Source of the DNA: Picochlorum sp. 'celeri'
Taxonomy: Eukaryota; Chlorophyta; Trebouxiophyceae
NCBI GenBank assembly: GCA_010909725.1
Contig: JAACMV010000005.1
Coordinates: 372,001 to 436,000 of the forward strand
Direction: 5' to 3'
Length of the DNA: 64,000 nucleotides
Shown here: one piece after another, positions 30,115 through 39,650 of the stretch
Layout of the letters: every line of letters starts with the position of its first letter
Position numbering within the stretch: position 1 is the first letter of the stretch
The notes under the pieces: model-generated
The model's input: the letters and a program-made list of their open reading frames with translations, nothing else
Databases searched by the model: none
What the model was told of the DNA's origin: nothing
Position numbers and translations under genes: made by a program

Positions 30115-30558
30115 ATGTTGATTTCTAAGAAGAATCGTCGTGAGGTGTACAAGTACCTCTTCAAGGAGGGTGTCTTGTATGCTGAGAAGGACTTCAACCT
30201 TCCAAGCCACCCAGAGATTGAGGGTGTGCCAAACTTGGAGGTTATCAAGTTGATGCAGAGTTTCAAGAGCAGAGAGCTTGTGACTGAGCGTTATGCTTGG
30301 CGTCACTACTACTGGTTCCTCACTGATGCAGGAATTGAGTACTTGAGAGAGTACTTGTGCCTCCCAGAGGAGATTGTGCCAGCTACATTGAAAAAGTCTG
30401 CCCTTCCACTGGAGCGTAACACTCGCCCACCTCGTGGAGATCGCCCAAGACGCTTTGATGACGGACCTCGTGGAGGATACCGCTCTGAGAAGGCTGGAGC
30501 TCCAGGAGAGTACCGTCCAGAGTTCCGTGGTGGCTTTGGACGTGGAGCTGCCCAGTAA
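30115..30558 (+). CDS. RPS10: 40S ribosomal protein eS10
   Basis: A single exon encoding 147 residues. The sequence starts with the family N-terminus [20 protein letters not shown] and includes [20 protein letters not shown], the winged-helix core of eS10. The C-terminus is Arg/Gly/Pro-rich ([10 protein letters not shown]) as in other eukaryotes. eS10 sits at the beak of the small subunit near the mRNA entry. Codon use is strongly biased to a few C-ending codons, unlike neighbouring genes, which fits high expression. No intron interrupts the coding part. Confidence 0.97.
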   Translation: MLISKKNRREVYKYLFKEGVLYAEKDFNLPSHPEIEGVPNLEVIKLMQSFKSRELVTERYAWRHYYWFLTDAGIEYLREYLCLPEEIVPATLKKSALPLERNTRPPRGDRPRRFDDGPRGGYRSEKAGAPGEYRPEFRGGFGRGAAQ

Positions 30559-30629
30559 ATGTCATATGATAGTATCTATTCCTGTAATACAGAGCAGTAA
30601 TTTATATTTGGATATATTACATGTGATGA

Positions 30630-33050
30630 TTACTGAATGATGGAATCCTTGTAGATGTCAATATTGGCCTTTGTCAGCATTCTGCACTGCTCCCACTTGA
30701 GTGGCTTTTTAGTAAAGGGGCAAACACCTTGCTCTGCAAGAACAGCCTTCCAAGTTGCTGCACCCATCACGTGACCATACGGTGATATTGCTGGCCTGAT
30801 GACAGGTTCCAGGGTGATTGGATCCATGAAATCTGGGAGAGGGTTGTCGGAATCAACCTTCAATGCTGCCTCTTCATCCCCATTCTCTTGCAGTCTGTTT
30901 CTGTATCTCTCTGTTCGACTGACGGAGCTCCATTTACTAGACATGAAGCGCGCTTCATCATCTTCTTCATCTCCTGACTCGAGTGCAGAGTCTCGATCCT
31001 GCTGATGACGTGCAACTCTGCCACCCCTCTGCCTTTTTGATTTGGTGAAACGATCTGTGATTGATCTTGACTGGCGTCGAGATGATTTTGACGCATTTGC
31101 TGGGACTGGAAGTCCAGCGGCAGCTTGTTGGCGCACAGCCTTGCCCGTCCAGTACTCGAAGCATTCTTGATTGGGATCGAGTGCTTCTACAGCAACAACA
31201 ATATCAGGCTGGTTGAACCCAAAGTATTCTGGCCCAGCAATTGCAGTTCGAGGAGGAGGAGGCAAGTCTTCACCAGCAGCTCTTCTTGCCTCAATTTCTG
31301 CATTAATACGCTTCAACACAGCTGTCCAACATCCTGTGCAACTCTTTGCAATCAATGGTTCATCTGGCCTATCGAGAGCAACTACTCTGAATGTTGGTGC
31401 TGGCCAGAAAGTCCCACCTCGACCAATAACATCACACTCGTGGACACATAACGAGTCGATCGCCACGGAAGATCGGAACAGTGTTCGGGATTTAAATCCT
31501 TCTGGGAATATGTAGCCGGCATTATACCACCCCTTTTGGGCCCTCAACGTACCAACCTCAAGAAGTTCAGCAGATTTGTGACTCTTTTGCTTCACTCTCC
31601 CTCTATTCGTATGCCCTCTTGCAGAAATAACGGAAGATGCTGTTCCCTTATCGATGGCGCTTTTGATGAGTCCCTCCCCAGTATCTGGGCTGCTCTTCTT
31701 GCGCAACGTCTTCTTGGTCTGCCTGCTCCCAGACACAACGTCCCCGTCATCAGCAGAAGAGTTCGCTCTATATACAGAAGAGCACTGCCTCCTTTTGGAC
31801 GAACGCAGGGTTGCTGAAATACCGTCATGATCGCTCAGCGTTGCCTCGCTTGAGCACGCCTGGGAAACAACTTTGCAGTCTTGCTCATCGCCATGTGCCG
31901 CAATTGGCACAGGCTCTTTATCTGACGAGTCCAAAATCTCTCGAATGCTCACAGCCTTTTCTGGATTCACAGTTCCAAGCGACTCGAGAATGTATGCCAC
32001 CATTTTCTTGGACAATTTACCAAGGATGGCAGCTGCATCCTTGTCATTCGCACATGCAACTTTTTCCAAATACCCATCTGTTTTCGGATCAATTTCTGGA
32101 TCAACTGCTCTCACAGTCCTCTGCCGAGATGACCTCCGAGTGGCAGACGGAGGTGCCTCCTCTTTGGCAGTCTGCTCCTCAGAGGCCTCTCCAGGGTCAG
32201 AGTCAGGGATTGTCTGCACCTGCTTCACTTCAGATTGAGTAAGCTCCTGAATATTACCCTCACTATCCTCCTTTACTAGTGCATATACCTTTGGAACACT
32301 CACCGGAGTCTCTCCATTCTGGGACAATGGCACAGCTTCTTCTCCTGCTCCACTCGTGGTGCGATGGTCTGGAGTCACATCCGAGGCGTCCTCCGCCTCC
32401 CTCGCCACATTCTCATTATTTTCATTCCTAGTATTCTGCAACTTTCTCATCACTACTTTTCGACCACTCTTACCCTGAAAACCCTTGCCTCTAAAAGCCC
32501 CAACAAATATAGTACCCTCGAGGCTTGCTCGATCCACAACTTTGGGACGCTGTCCATCCGGCTTTGCATGCCAATGATCCGACTTTTTCGCATTGCTTCG
32601 AGTCTGACGACTGCTACCACCACGCTGCTCACGAGAATTCGGATCCATCACATGTCTACGGAATCCTGAATCACTCACCAAACGTGCAGCTGCCTGCTCT
32701 TCATCTCCTTTACACAACTCAAGCGCCCTACTCGCCTCTTCATCGCTGATATCAGGACAAACTTCTTTCAACTCTTGGATCTTCCTCTCCCGTTCCTTCT
32801 TCTCGAACAATTCATACATTTTACGTTGGTGCTCCACCCTCCTCTGAATCACAGCCTGCTCCTCCTCAGTCAGCGTTCTCTTATCCAAATCCTGAAACAC
32901 ATTCTCCTTCCTATGAATCGCAATCGTAGACATGCCTTCCTGAAACATCTCCTTCAAGCTGGGATCAGTCTGCACGTCCTCTTCAGCACCCCCTTGCTGC
33001 TCTCCCACCAACTCGCGTGGGGGAGGTACATGGCTCGTCGTATCACACAT
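30630..33050 (-). CDS. CUE + FYRN/FYRC + U-box protein, putative chromatin-linked E3 ligase
   Basis: A single exon encoding 806 residues. A ubiquitin-binding CUE-like domain lies near 90-128 (QELKEVCPDISDEEASRALE). FYRN near 495-560 has GWYNAGYIFPEGFKSRTLF and SCTGCWTAVLKRIN. FYRC near 598-625 has GPEYFGFNQPDIV. The last 70 residues form a U-box-like fold (LPDFMDPITLEPVIRP, ATWKAVLAEQGVCPFTKKPL). Basic low-complexity linkers contain likely nuclear localisation signals. FYRN/FYRC normally occur in MLL/TRX methyltransferases, JmjC demethylases and TBRG1. CUE binds ubiquitin and the U-box recruits E2. A ubiquitin ligase acting at chromatin is inferred. Confidence 0.82.
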   Translation of the reverse strand: MCDTTSHVPPPRELVGEQQGGAEEDVQTDPSLKEMFQEGMSTIAIHRKENVFQDLDKRTLTEEEQAVIQRRVEHQRKMYELFEKKERERKIQELKEVCPDISDEEASRALELCKGDEEQAAARLVSDSGFRRHVMDPNSREQRGGSSRQTRSNAKKSDHWHAKPDGQRPKVVDRASLEGTIFVGAFRGKGFQGKSGRKVVMRKLQNTRNENNENVAREAEDASDVTPDHRTTSGAGEEAVPLSQNGETPVSVPKVYALVKEDSEGNIQELTQSEVKQVQTIPDSDPGEASEEQTAKEEAPPSATRRSSRQRTVRAVDPEIDPKTDGYLEKVACANDKDAAAILGKLSKKMVAYILESLGTVNPEKAVSIREILDSSDKEPVPIAAHGDEQDCKVVSQACSSEATLSDHDGISATLRSSKRRQCSSVYRANSSADDGDVVSGSRQTKKTLRKKSSPDTGEGLIKSAIDKGTASSVISARGHTNRGRVKQKSHKSAELLEVGTLRAQKGWYNAGYIFPEGFKSRTLFRSSVAIDSLCVHECDVIGRGGTFWPAPTFRVVALDRPDEPLIAKSCTGCWTAVLKRINAEIEARRAAGEDLPPPPRTAIAGPEYFGFNQPDIVVAVEALDPNQECFEYWTGKAVRQQAAAGLPVPANASKSSRRQSRSITDRFTKSKRQRGGRVARHQQDRDSALESGDEEDDEARFMSSKWSSVSRTERYRNRLQENGDEEAALKVDSDNPLPDFMDPITLEPVIRPAISPYGHVMGAATWKAVLAEQGVCPFTKKPLKWEQCRMLTKANIDIYKDSIIQ

Positions 33051-33484
33051 CCGTCAACAGAAATCTTTACTAATAAATCAGCCGTGACGCTGTGTATGGA
33101 ATGGGATTGAATGACTGAATCACTGAATGCGCTCTCACCGAGTCAACAACGACAAATCCTTCTCCAAGCCCAGGACCGCTGGATATAGATCAAAGGGTGA
33201 TATTGCACACAGGAATAGCAATATATGCCCAATCAATCAAAAAAAAAATCCCTGCGGCACTCTACAACGCCTTATAGAGCACCAGCAAACACTGTCTCAG
33301 CGACACACGCCAGCGGTTGTGTTGGAGGTATAATTGAAGCAAAAACGACACAACAGCAATGCGTTTTAACCCTCAAGAATATAATTCGTTTTACAAGTGC
33401 AAAAAAATCGGAGATCACAGTCAGGTCATGGGATGGCAAAATTCGAATGTGATTTAAAAACGGATGGCCTTCTGCCGGACAAAA
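33051..33484. other. Intergenic region upstream of the CUE-FYR-U-box gene
   Basis: About 430 bases. It holds the upstream region of the minus-strand gene and the sequence downstream of the 5S rRNA gene, including its T-run terminator at 33481-33484 side. No ORF is supported. Confidence 0.4.
33480..33484 (-). terminator. Pol III T-run terminator of 5S rRNA
   Basis: The minus strand reads TTTT immediately after the helix I 3' strand of the 5S gene, the standard RNA polymerase III stop. Confidence 0.75.
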
Positions 33485-33600
33485 GATTCGTCACCGGGGC
33501 TTCCCGTGTCATCTCTGTCCACAGTACTGGTCCGGCCCAATCCAGCTTAACTTCCGAGATCGGACGGGATCGGGTGTATTCTGGATGGTATGAACGAATC
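33485..33600 (-). rRNA. 5S ribosomal RNA
   Basis: About 116 nt on the minus strand. It begins GATTCGTTCATACCATCC and contains the conserved loop B/C and box A region CCGATCTCGGAAGTTAAGC. This is followed by GGGCCGGACCAGTACT and GGGAAGC near the 3' end. The first seven bases (GATTCGT) pair with the last seven (ACGAATC) as helix I. A run of T residues follows directly, as expected of a Pol III terminator. It stands alone among protein-coding genes, not in an array. Ends may be off by one or two bases. Confidence 0.9.
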
Positions 33601-33941
33601 ATGCTATGGAAAAATTGATCTGGTATACAAAGGGAAAAATGTCAGAAAGAGTTCCTTAAATAGATACATAAAGATGCTTCTCATTCCAAAAACATACATG
33701 TACTTGTAGAGACCTGGCCAACTATTGAATCCACGATGGATAAATTTTAAGGAGATTGTACCTCTTCTTCCAATTCGAAGGGAACCTGCTTTGATCGGCG
33801 ACTACCCAGTATGTGAGAAGAAGGAGAATTTGATTCCAAAAAAAACCATAGGTAAAGAATATCAGTGTTGGCGTCTTTATTCTTTAATCAGTTACAGTGC
33901 AAGTGGATCTGTAACTGATTTTCTACTTGTATTGTAATATT
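33601..33941. other. Intergenic region between 5S rRNA and apyrase genes
   Basis: About 340 AT-rich bases with no supported ORF. It contains the upstream side of the 5S gene and the apyrase promoter. Confidence 0.4.
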
Positions 33942-35573
33942 ATGGATGCATCTATTGGCCTGGGCGGTTCCTCGAGTGTGATCGTGATTGACGCGGGTAG
34001 CTCTGGCACGCGATTAAATGCCTTTGAACTCACTCGTGTGGAGGATCTTGATCGATATTCGAGGAAACGAGATGTTGGTATTCGTATTCAAAGTAAGGAT
34101 GGGGGATATAGTTATCGTATAGAGCAGATTAAGCCAGAGGTGGCAAAGGACCGTATTCCCCAGAGGAAGACTGAGCAGCGTCGAGCGTACCAGAGGGTCG
34201 AGACGGAGCCAGGCTTGGCCTCCTTTGGTGAGAGTTTAGATATGATAGAGGAGAAGGTGATGCGCCCGCTATTTGATTGGGTCAAGGCTGTGATTCCTCA
34301 GGAAAGGTGGAAGGAGACACCTGTATTTTTGTTTGGGACTGCTGGGATGAGGAGGCTGTCGAGCGCTGAGCAGGGTGATATATTAACTGAATGCAGGAGA
34401 ATATTATCTTCTTCTGGGTTTTTGTTTAGAGATGATTGGGCACGGGTGATACGGGGGGCAGACGAGGGTGTGTATGGATGGGCAGCATTAAATGCTGTGG
34501 AGGATAGACTCTCTGGGGGTGATACTCTTGGTGCGCTTGATCTGGGAGGTTCTTCGTTGGAGGTTACCTTTGAGGTGAAAGCTGATGACAAAGGGACGAT
34601 TCCGTTGCGTATTGGAGGACGAACGTATCACTTGTATACGTATTCACATGGCCATGCTGGTCTCGATGATGCGTTCCAGAGATCCTTGCAGATTCTAGAG
34701 GAAAACCCTTCACGTGTTTCTTTGGTCGAAAATAAAGCTCAAGTTCGACATCCGTGTATACATAAAGGATTTAAAAGCATTGTGAAGAGAATGCCGTTGG
34801 ATGATGCGCAGCCCATGTTTCAAGAGGTGGAAGTGTTGGGAGCGCCTGATGGCGAAGAGTGCGATCTTCTGGCAGAACAGGTGGTGGAAAGCGTGCATCC
34901 TTGTCATAAAGGGGACACAGGTTGTTCAATATCGTCTATACATCCTAAATTTGATGGCAATTTTGCAGCAATGTCAGGGTTTTATGTTGTGAACCACTTT
35001 TATGGGTTGTCACCAAAGGCTCTGCTCGATGATGTACGAGAAACTACTGATTCATTCTGCACTTTGGATTGGAATAAAGTTATTGAGCGGCATGAGGGCG
35101 AATTAGCGGTCGAAACGTATTGTTTTAGAGGGGAGTATGTTGAAGCACTCTTGTTGAATGGGCTCAGATTGAATGATGCCAAGGTTAGGCTAGGATACGA
35201 AAGCCCAGGGTGGCCATTAGGAGCTGCTCTTGTGGAGGGAACGAATGCAATACCCGCTATGACGCATCATGCACAGTTGAAGCGGGTGAAAACGTCTTTA
35301 CTGTTTAGTGGGCTCTTGGTGTGTATTGTAGGGGTGTTTCTAGCCAGCAGAGTATGGCAGTACTCCCTCATGGCCAAAGTCGCTCGAAAAGTAGATAGAA
35401 TGAATAGGCGAAAGTTATCAAGGACATCGTCCAAATCAATCGGGCCATCATCGTCATCAGCAGCATTGAGTATGGAAAAGGGGGATGGTCTCTGGCAACA
35501 GGGTAACTCTCAACTATCACTCAGTAGATCTCAAACCTTTAGCAGAAAGTTGAATGCATTGGACGGGAACTAA
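33942..35573 (+). CDS. Apyrase, GDA1/CD39 nucleoside phosphatase family
   Basis: A single exon encoding 543 residues from the first ATG. Apyrase-conserved regions are in order: DAGSSGTR (ACR1), FLFGTAGMRR (ACR2), GADEGVYGWAALN (ACR3), ALDLGGSSLEVTF (ACR4) and a later GYESPGWPLGAAL (ACR5-like). These enzymes hydrolyse NTP and NDP in the Golgi lumen or outside the cell. The protein has no N-terminal signal anchor but has one clear membrane span near the C-terminus (LLFSGLLVCIVGVFLASRVW). A basic Ser-rich tail follows, so topology would be unusual for the family unless an upstream exon is missing. The next ORF starts 24 bases after its stop. Confidence 0.9.
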   Translation: MDASIGLGGSSSVIVIDAGSSGTRLNAFELTRVEDLDRYSRKRDVGIRIQSKDGGYSYRIEQIKPEVAKDRIPQRKTEQRRAYQRVETEPGLASFGESLDMIEEKVMRPLFDWVKAVIPQERWKETPVFLFGTAGMRRLSSAEQGDILTECRRILSSSGFLFRDDWARVIRGADEGVYGWAALNAVEDRLSGGDTLGALDLGGSSLEVTFEVKADDKGTIPLRIGGRTYHLYTYSHGHAGLDDAFQRSLQILEENPSRVSLVENKAQVRHPCIHKGFKSIVKRMPLDDAQPMFQEVEVLGAPDGEECDLLAEQVVESVHPCHKGDTGCSISSIHPKFDGNFAAMSGFYVVNHFYGLSPKALLDDVRETTDSFCTLDWNKVIERHEGELAVETYCFRGEYVEALLLNGLRLNDAKVRLGYESPGWPLGAALVEGTNAIPAMTHHAQLKRVKTSLLFSGLLVCIVGVFLASRVWQYSLMAKVARKVDRMNRRKLSRTSSKSIGPSSSSAALSMEKGDGLWQQGNSQLSLSRSQTFSRKLNALDGN

Positions 35574-35597
35574 ACATCATGATCATGTACATACCTG

Positions 35598-36374
35598 ATG
35601 TGTAAATATACGACTGATCAATGCATTGGATCGCCGAAACCATCTCCTGATGGTCAGGAGCTCCTGCAGAAGAGGTTGCCGAAGCGGTTTGACATTGGAT
35701 CAAGTCAGTCCGATTTAAAATTTCAAAATCTAATTACCCCCACCCCAGACCCAAGAATGAATCAACGTAAAAATAATCGGAAAATAACGAATAGAAACAA
35801 GAGTTCCGAACACGTTGGAGCCAGCGCAAGCAGCGGTATCATGGTTGAACAACAAGAAGCAGAAATCCTTCGATGCAGGGCGCATTTCGATGCGTCTCAA
35901 AGCGTGAAAGAGAACAAGAACAATTTATCAGCTGATATCAAAGATATTTTGGCTGAAGAAGCGATTGACCCATCCACCTTCAGAATTCACTATGCCAAGG
36001 TCATAAAGAAAAACAAGAAGGAACCGCATTCGTTCGAGTATGTCTTAGTAGGATTACAGATATCAGATGTGAAGGTTGCTGACAAGCTCCGAAAGGGTCG
36101 GTTTGCTCCCGACGGGCCAGCGATTGCTGGGAAGAGAACTGGGGCTATCACAGCACTTTGGGCTGGGAAGAAACCTGCCAAGGCACAGCCAGAACAAAAG
36201 GCAAATGGTGTAGCACCTGCAATGAAGAAGAAGAAAGTACAGAGAACAACACAGAAGGAGTCGAGCACGACGACAACATATTTGATGGTAACTGCCGGTG
36301 CTGCTGTTGCAGCAGGATTGTGTGTCTACCTGTTGCATCATCACAGGCATAGGTTTGCAGCCCAGGGTATCTGA
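35598..36374 (+). CDS. Unknown tail-anchored protein
   Basis: A 258-residue ORF. The N-terminal third is polar. A segment near residues 19-35 (QELLQKRLPKRFDIGSSQSD) weakly resembles the endosulfine core, but the key FDS serine is Ile here. Residues 80-170 form a charged helical or alpha/beta region (DPSTFRIHYAKVIKKNKKEP). A Lys-rich linker and a single C-terminal span (YLMVTAGAAVAAGLCVYLL) with a His-rich end follow. The ATG overlaps a TGTAA element that may be the apyrase poly(A) signal, so the true start could lie downstream. No firm family is recognised. Confidence 0.55.
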   Translation: MCKYTTDQCIGSPKPSPDGQELLQKRLPKRFDIGSSQSDLKFQNLITPTPDPRMNQRKNNRKITNRNKSSEHVGASASSGIMVEQQEAEILRCRAHFDASQSVKENKNNLSADIKDILAEEAIDPSTFRIHYAKVIKKNKKEPHSFEYVLVGLQISDVKVADKLRKGRFAPDGPAIAGKRTGAITALWAGKKPAKAQPEQKANGVAPAMKKKKVQRTTQKESSTTTTYLMVTAGAAVAAGLCVYLLHHHRHRFAAQGI

Positions 36375-36697
36375 TGATCAACGTTGCAAAAGGCTGACTA
36401 TCATGTGATATGTGTCGTTGACGAAACATATGTATTATGACATTGTAACAAATGTATACCTTTTGAGTTGAACAAGTCCTCTGGAAGGCATCTCTTGCGC
36501 GTCTAGTAGCTGCCAAATTTGTGTGGGCACGTCATCTTCATTGAATTGTGATTTTGCCCGGAAGGAATGAAGCAATTGTGTATGGCACATGGGTCTCACC
36601 GCGAGGACCACCTTGACGTTGCGAGGTGAGAATTGCCCCACCGACTTTGCAAATCAGTGGCAAATCGGGCTTTGCCCGATGGAAGCGCTGGTTGGAT
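36375..36697. other. Intergenic region upstream of tRNA-Pro
   Basis: About 320 bases. A short stem-loop (ATCGGGCTTTGCCCGAT, 36664-36680) lies just before the tRNA. No ORF with support. Confidence 0.4.
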
Positions 36698-36807
36698 GGG
36701 CGTATGGTCTAGTGGTATGATTCAACTTTCGGGAGATTCCCCTCCGTGGACACGTATACGGAGACTGAATATAGTTGAGGTCTCGAGTTCGATTCTCGAT
36801 TCGCCCC
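36698..36807 (+). tRNA. tRNA-Pro (CGG) with a 38-nt intron
   Basis: The gene starts GGGCGTATGGTCTAGTGGTA. The acceptor strand pairs with TTCGCCC, with one U-U mismatch at position 6-67. The D-arm is typical of tRNA-Pro. The anticodon stem CAACT/AGTTG encloses loop TTCGGG, giving anticodon CGG. The intron (36734-36771) lies at the canonical site after position 37 and carries an internal CTCCGT/ACGGAG hairpin that can also pair with the anticodon. The T-arm TCGAG-TTCGATT-CTCGA is perfect. CCA is not encoded, as usual in nuclear genes. Confidence 0.88.
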
Positions 36808-36950
36808 TTCACATCTTCACATACCGTTTCTGAGGAAACTCAGAGGTCTGCCAACATTTTATCGGCCTTGACAAGGGAAGATGCACACTATGAAACGACA
36901 TGCATGATAATTACAAGATGAAGATGCGCAGTGAAACTTTATTGTGGTAT

Positions 36951-38591
36951 TTATGTTTGCTTTGCCTCAAAATTGTGAGGCACTGGACCCCAATCTCTGA
37001 TAATCTCCCTGTGAGTGGACCAAACCAGGCGAATTGCCTCGGGTGTTCCGATTCCAGCAGCTCTGGGGTCACCGCATGGACCAAACCAATGGTTTTGAGG
37101 AGCTCCTGTTGTGCGGCCACGCATTCCCACATAGGTTGTTCCATTGACAGTGTTGCCTAGAATGTGCTCCACAAAACGGATATCATTTGACACGACAGCT
37201 GCAGTCAAATGAGCCTCCATTCTCTCGCATGCTTCAAGCACATGAGATAGTTCTGAATCTTTGTACTCTGTAATTACCTGGAATGGTCCAAAGACTTCTG
37301 TTGTGACAAGTTCAAAATTTTCCTGAGACTTCAAAATTTGATCCAGAGGGACAAAAATAGCCGTTGGCTTGACTGCACCATATACTTTGGGAATAGTATG
37401 TCCAGTCAGGGGCTCTGCACCACAAATAACCCTGGCGCCAGGCAACTTGAGAAGCTTTTGAGCATGGTCCAGGATGGCATCTGTCGTCCATGACAAAATT
37501 GGAGCCACAGTCAAATCCTCCAAATTCCTCTTCGCGGCCTTTTCTATAATCGCTTGTTCCAATCCTGCCTTGGCCCAGTTTTCATGCATGAACAGAATAC
37601 TCTGCGCACTGCATTTCTGACCTGTTGCGGCATAGGCATCCTGGTCACACTGCCACGCAACATAGTCAAAGTCCTGCACATCAGGACCCATGATTTTCCA
37701 GTCAAAACCAGCATCTTCCAGAAACATTCGCCCATGATGTTCTTTAGCTAATCTCTCTGCCACCCTCCTGCTTCCAGTGAACAATGTACTCCGTGGCTTT
37801 GCTTGAGCCATGACCTCACCCATGGTGCCTCCCTTGCCATGCAAAATATCCACATCAGTCGGAGAAAGTCCACATGCATGTAACAATCTCATAAACTCCT
37901 CCACCACAATGGAGACTCTATGATCTACATGCACCAATGGCTTATTCCCCATGTACAGCGCACCCATCAATTGCAACACTGGAATCTCAAGAGGAAAATT
38001 AAATGGTGCAATCAATGCAACCGGCCCAAACGGCCATCGATACCCTGTACTCTGTTGACCCACATGATCCCCTGGATTTGTAAAACCCCTTCCCAGCCAA
38101 CGAGGCTGATCACCGCAAAAATTCTCAAGGAATATTCTCGTCACAGTCACTTCCCCCATGGCCTGAGCATAACTCTTTGGTGCAACCCGCTGAATCAAAC
38201 GAGCAAAATGATCCGCCACTTCCTCCTTCTTCATCTCAACTACGGCATTCGTCGTCACCTCGCCAAGCTTGAGATACCGATGGGGATTCTTCAGTGGGTT
38301 GTGCAACCCACTTGGAGGCACAGACTTTAAACTCGACACAAAAGGCTCAATCTCATACACCTGCGTATCCGGACATTTCAGAAATATTTCTCCATTCATA
38401 GGATCTGGAAGATCAATATACTTTTCCGTCGACTGCCATTCTCCAAACACGAGATTCTCAGGAATCGCTGGGTTGCTCCCCGACAAGGTCTCAGGGTTGT
38501 ACTTTGCCCAACTCCCAATAGACCTCGCAACCAGCGACTGAACACCCGAGCGCGCTACTCTATCAACCTTTTTAAGCGTTGAAGAAAACAT
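36951..38591 (-). CDS. Delta-1-pyrroline-5-carboxylate dehydrogenase (ALDH12)
   Basis: A single exon encoding 546 residues. It oxidises P5C/glutamate semialdehyde to glutamate with NAD in proline breakdown. The first 25 residues are basic and amphipathic (MFSSTLKKVDRVARSG), fitting mitochondrial import. ALDH features include the active-site Cys in GQKCSAQS, FGPVALIAPFNFPLEIP, LFTGSRRVAERL and EVFGPFQVI. The catalytic glutamate region reads FLEDAGFDW, as in ALDH12 proteins of plants. Length matches plant ALDH12A1. No intron. Confidence 0.92.
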   Translation of the reverse strand: MFSSTLKKVDRVARSGVQSLVARSIGSWAKYNPETLSGSNPAIPENLVFGEWQSTEKYIDLPDPMNGEIFLKCPDTQVYEIEPFVSSLKSVPPSGLHNPLKNPHRYLKLGEVTTNAVVEMKKEEVADHFARLIQRVAPKSYAQAMGEVTVTRIFLENFCGDQPRWLGRGFTNPGDHVGQQSTGYRWPFGPVALIAPFNFPLEIPVLQLMGALYMGNKPLVHVDHRVSIVVEEFMRLLHACGLSPTDVDILHGKGGTMGEVMAQAKPRSTLFTGSRRVAERLAKEHHGRMFLEDAGFDWKIMGPDVQDFDYVAWQCDQDAYAATGQKCSAQSILFMHENWAKAGLEQAIIEKAAKRNLEDLTVAPILSWTTDAILDHAQKLLKLPGARVICGAEPLTGHTIPKVYGAVKPTAIFVPLDQILKSQENFELVTTEVFGPFQVITEYKDSELSHVLEACERMEAHLTAAVVSNDIRFVEHILGNTVNGTTYVGMRGRTTGAPQNHWFGPCGDPRAAGIGTPEAIRLVWSTHREIIRDWGPVPHNFEAKQT

Positions 38592-38893
38592 ATCCGTCCC
38601 AATCTACACAATATAATCCCGCGTGTCAGACCTTGGCTTACGTGGATCACAATTTCACGACACCAGTGGCAGGCCAGTACTACAGCCTCGGATACCCCCC
38701 CAACCACTCTTGATGCGTATACTAGTAATATATGAGTACAATCAATCGCTACCGTAAGCCAGAAATACCATGGACTCAAAACCCTGTCGGCCCGACGTCA
38801 CGACAAGAAACAAGACGCACCACAACAAATCAACGCCACCACAGATTATAAATATATATCCAAATAAATATATGTTATTTCAATATGCATAAT
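38592..38893. other. Intergenic region
   Basis: Just over 300 bases between the P5C dehydrogenase start and the end of the NFKBIL1-like gene, both on the minus strand. Presumably promoter and 3' end; nothing else is seen. Confidence 0.4.
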
Positions 38894-39650
38894 TCAACTC
38901 TGCATCTGCCAACTGGTATGAAATTCCTGAAATGTTTCCTTGACTTTCACCATGACCCTGTCCCAGTCGGTGGGATTAAAATATGATTGAAATCTGCTTT
39001 GGAATTTGTCTGGATGCCAGCACAAGCACATTGCAGTGTATGCTTTCTTCACATCTCCTCCTGTCGATGAATGACACTTTTTTCGCTCAGAGGAGATGGC
39101 AGCCAAGCAATGCAGGTATTGCATTTTTGATACAGACTCTGGTATCCACGGAACATCTTCATACGTCAGTTGCACGCTCTCTTTGCTGTCAGGGGGCATA
39201 TTTCTATACAGTTGTTCGAACAATGCCCACGCGGACTGGTGGGCTTTGACAGTATCATACTGGAAGGTTGCCTCATTCTCACACACGTCCACATGGATGC
39301 CAGCACTGGTGTAGAGATCAGGGTTCCTATACAGCATGCGCTTCTTCTTCTCTCTGTACTCGTGGAGAAGGTTGAGCTGATCTGCAGCGTCTTGGCGGAT
39401 GCGATGATGTTGTTTCAGAGTATACAGTCGTTCTTTGACCCGTTCTTCTTCGCTGTCATACCTGTGCGTATGTGTAATAAGCAGCTCGTAATAAGGATTA
39501 TTTATTATGTTTACTAATAGATACATAAATATAATGAGAAATCAAGGCAGAAGAAAGAAAGAAAGAAACGTACGAATCCTCGCTGCTTGTCGAGCAGGTT
39601 TCTGCATTCAGACTACTATACTTTCGCAACCAGTCTGTTTCAGACTCCAT
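38894..39650 (-). CDS. NFKBIL1-like protein with divergent J domain (2 exons)
   Basis: CDS is complement of 38894..39461 joined to 39574..39650, with a 112-nt phase-2 intron (GTACGT...CACAG); 214 residues. The spliced N-terminus is acidic and Ser-rich (TCSTSSEDSYDSEEE). A charged helical middle is followed by a C-terminal module with YEDVPWIPES, then CLCWHPDKFQSRF and FNPTDWDRVMVKVKETFQ. That last block matches the NFKBIL1 C-terminus, a J-like domain with HPD. Animal NFKBIL1 has ankyrin repeats at the N-terminus; none are present here, as in plant forms. The protein is linked to pre-mRNA splicing in other species. Confidence 0.78.
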
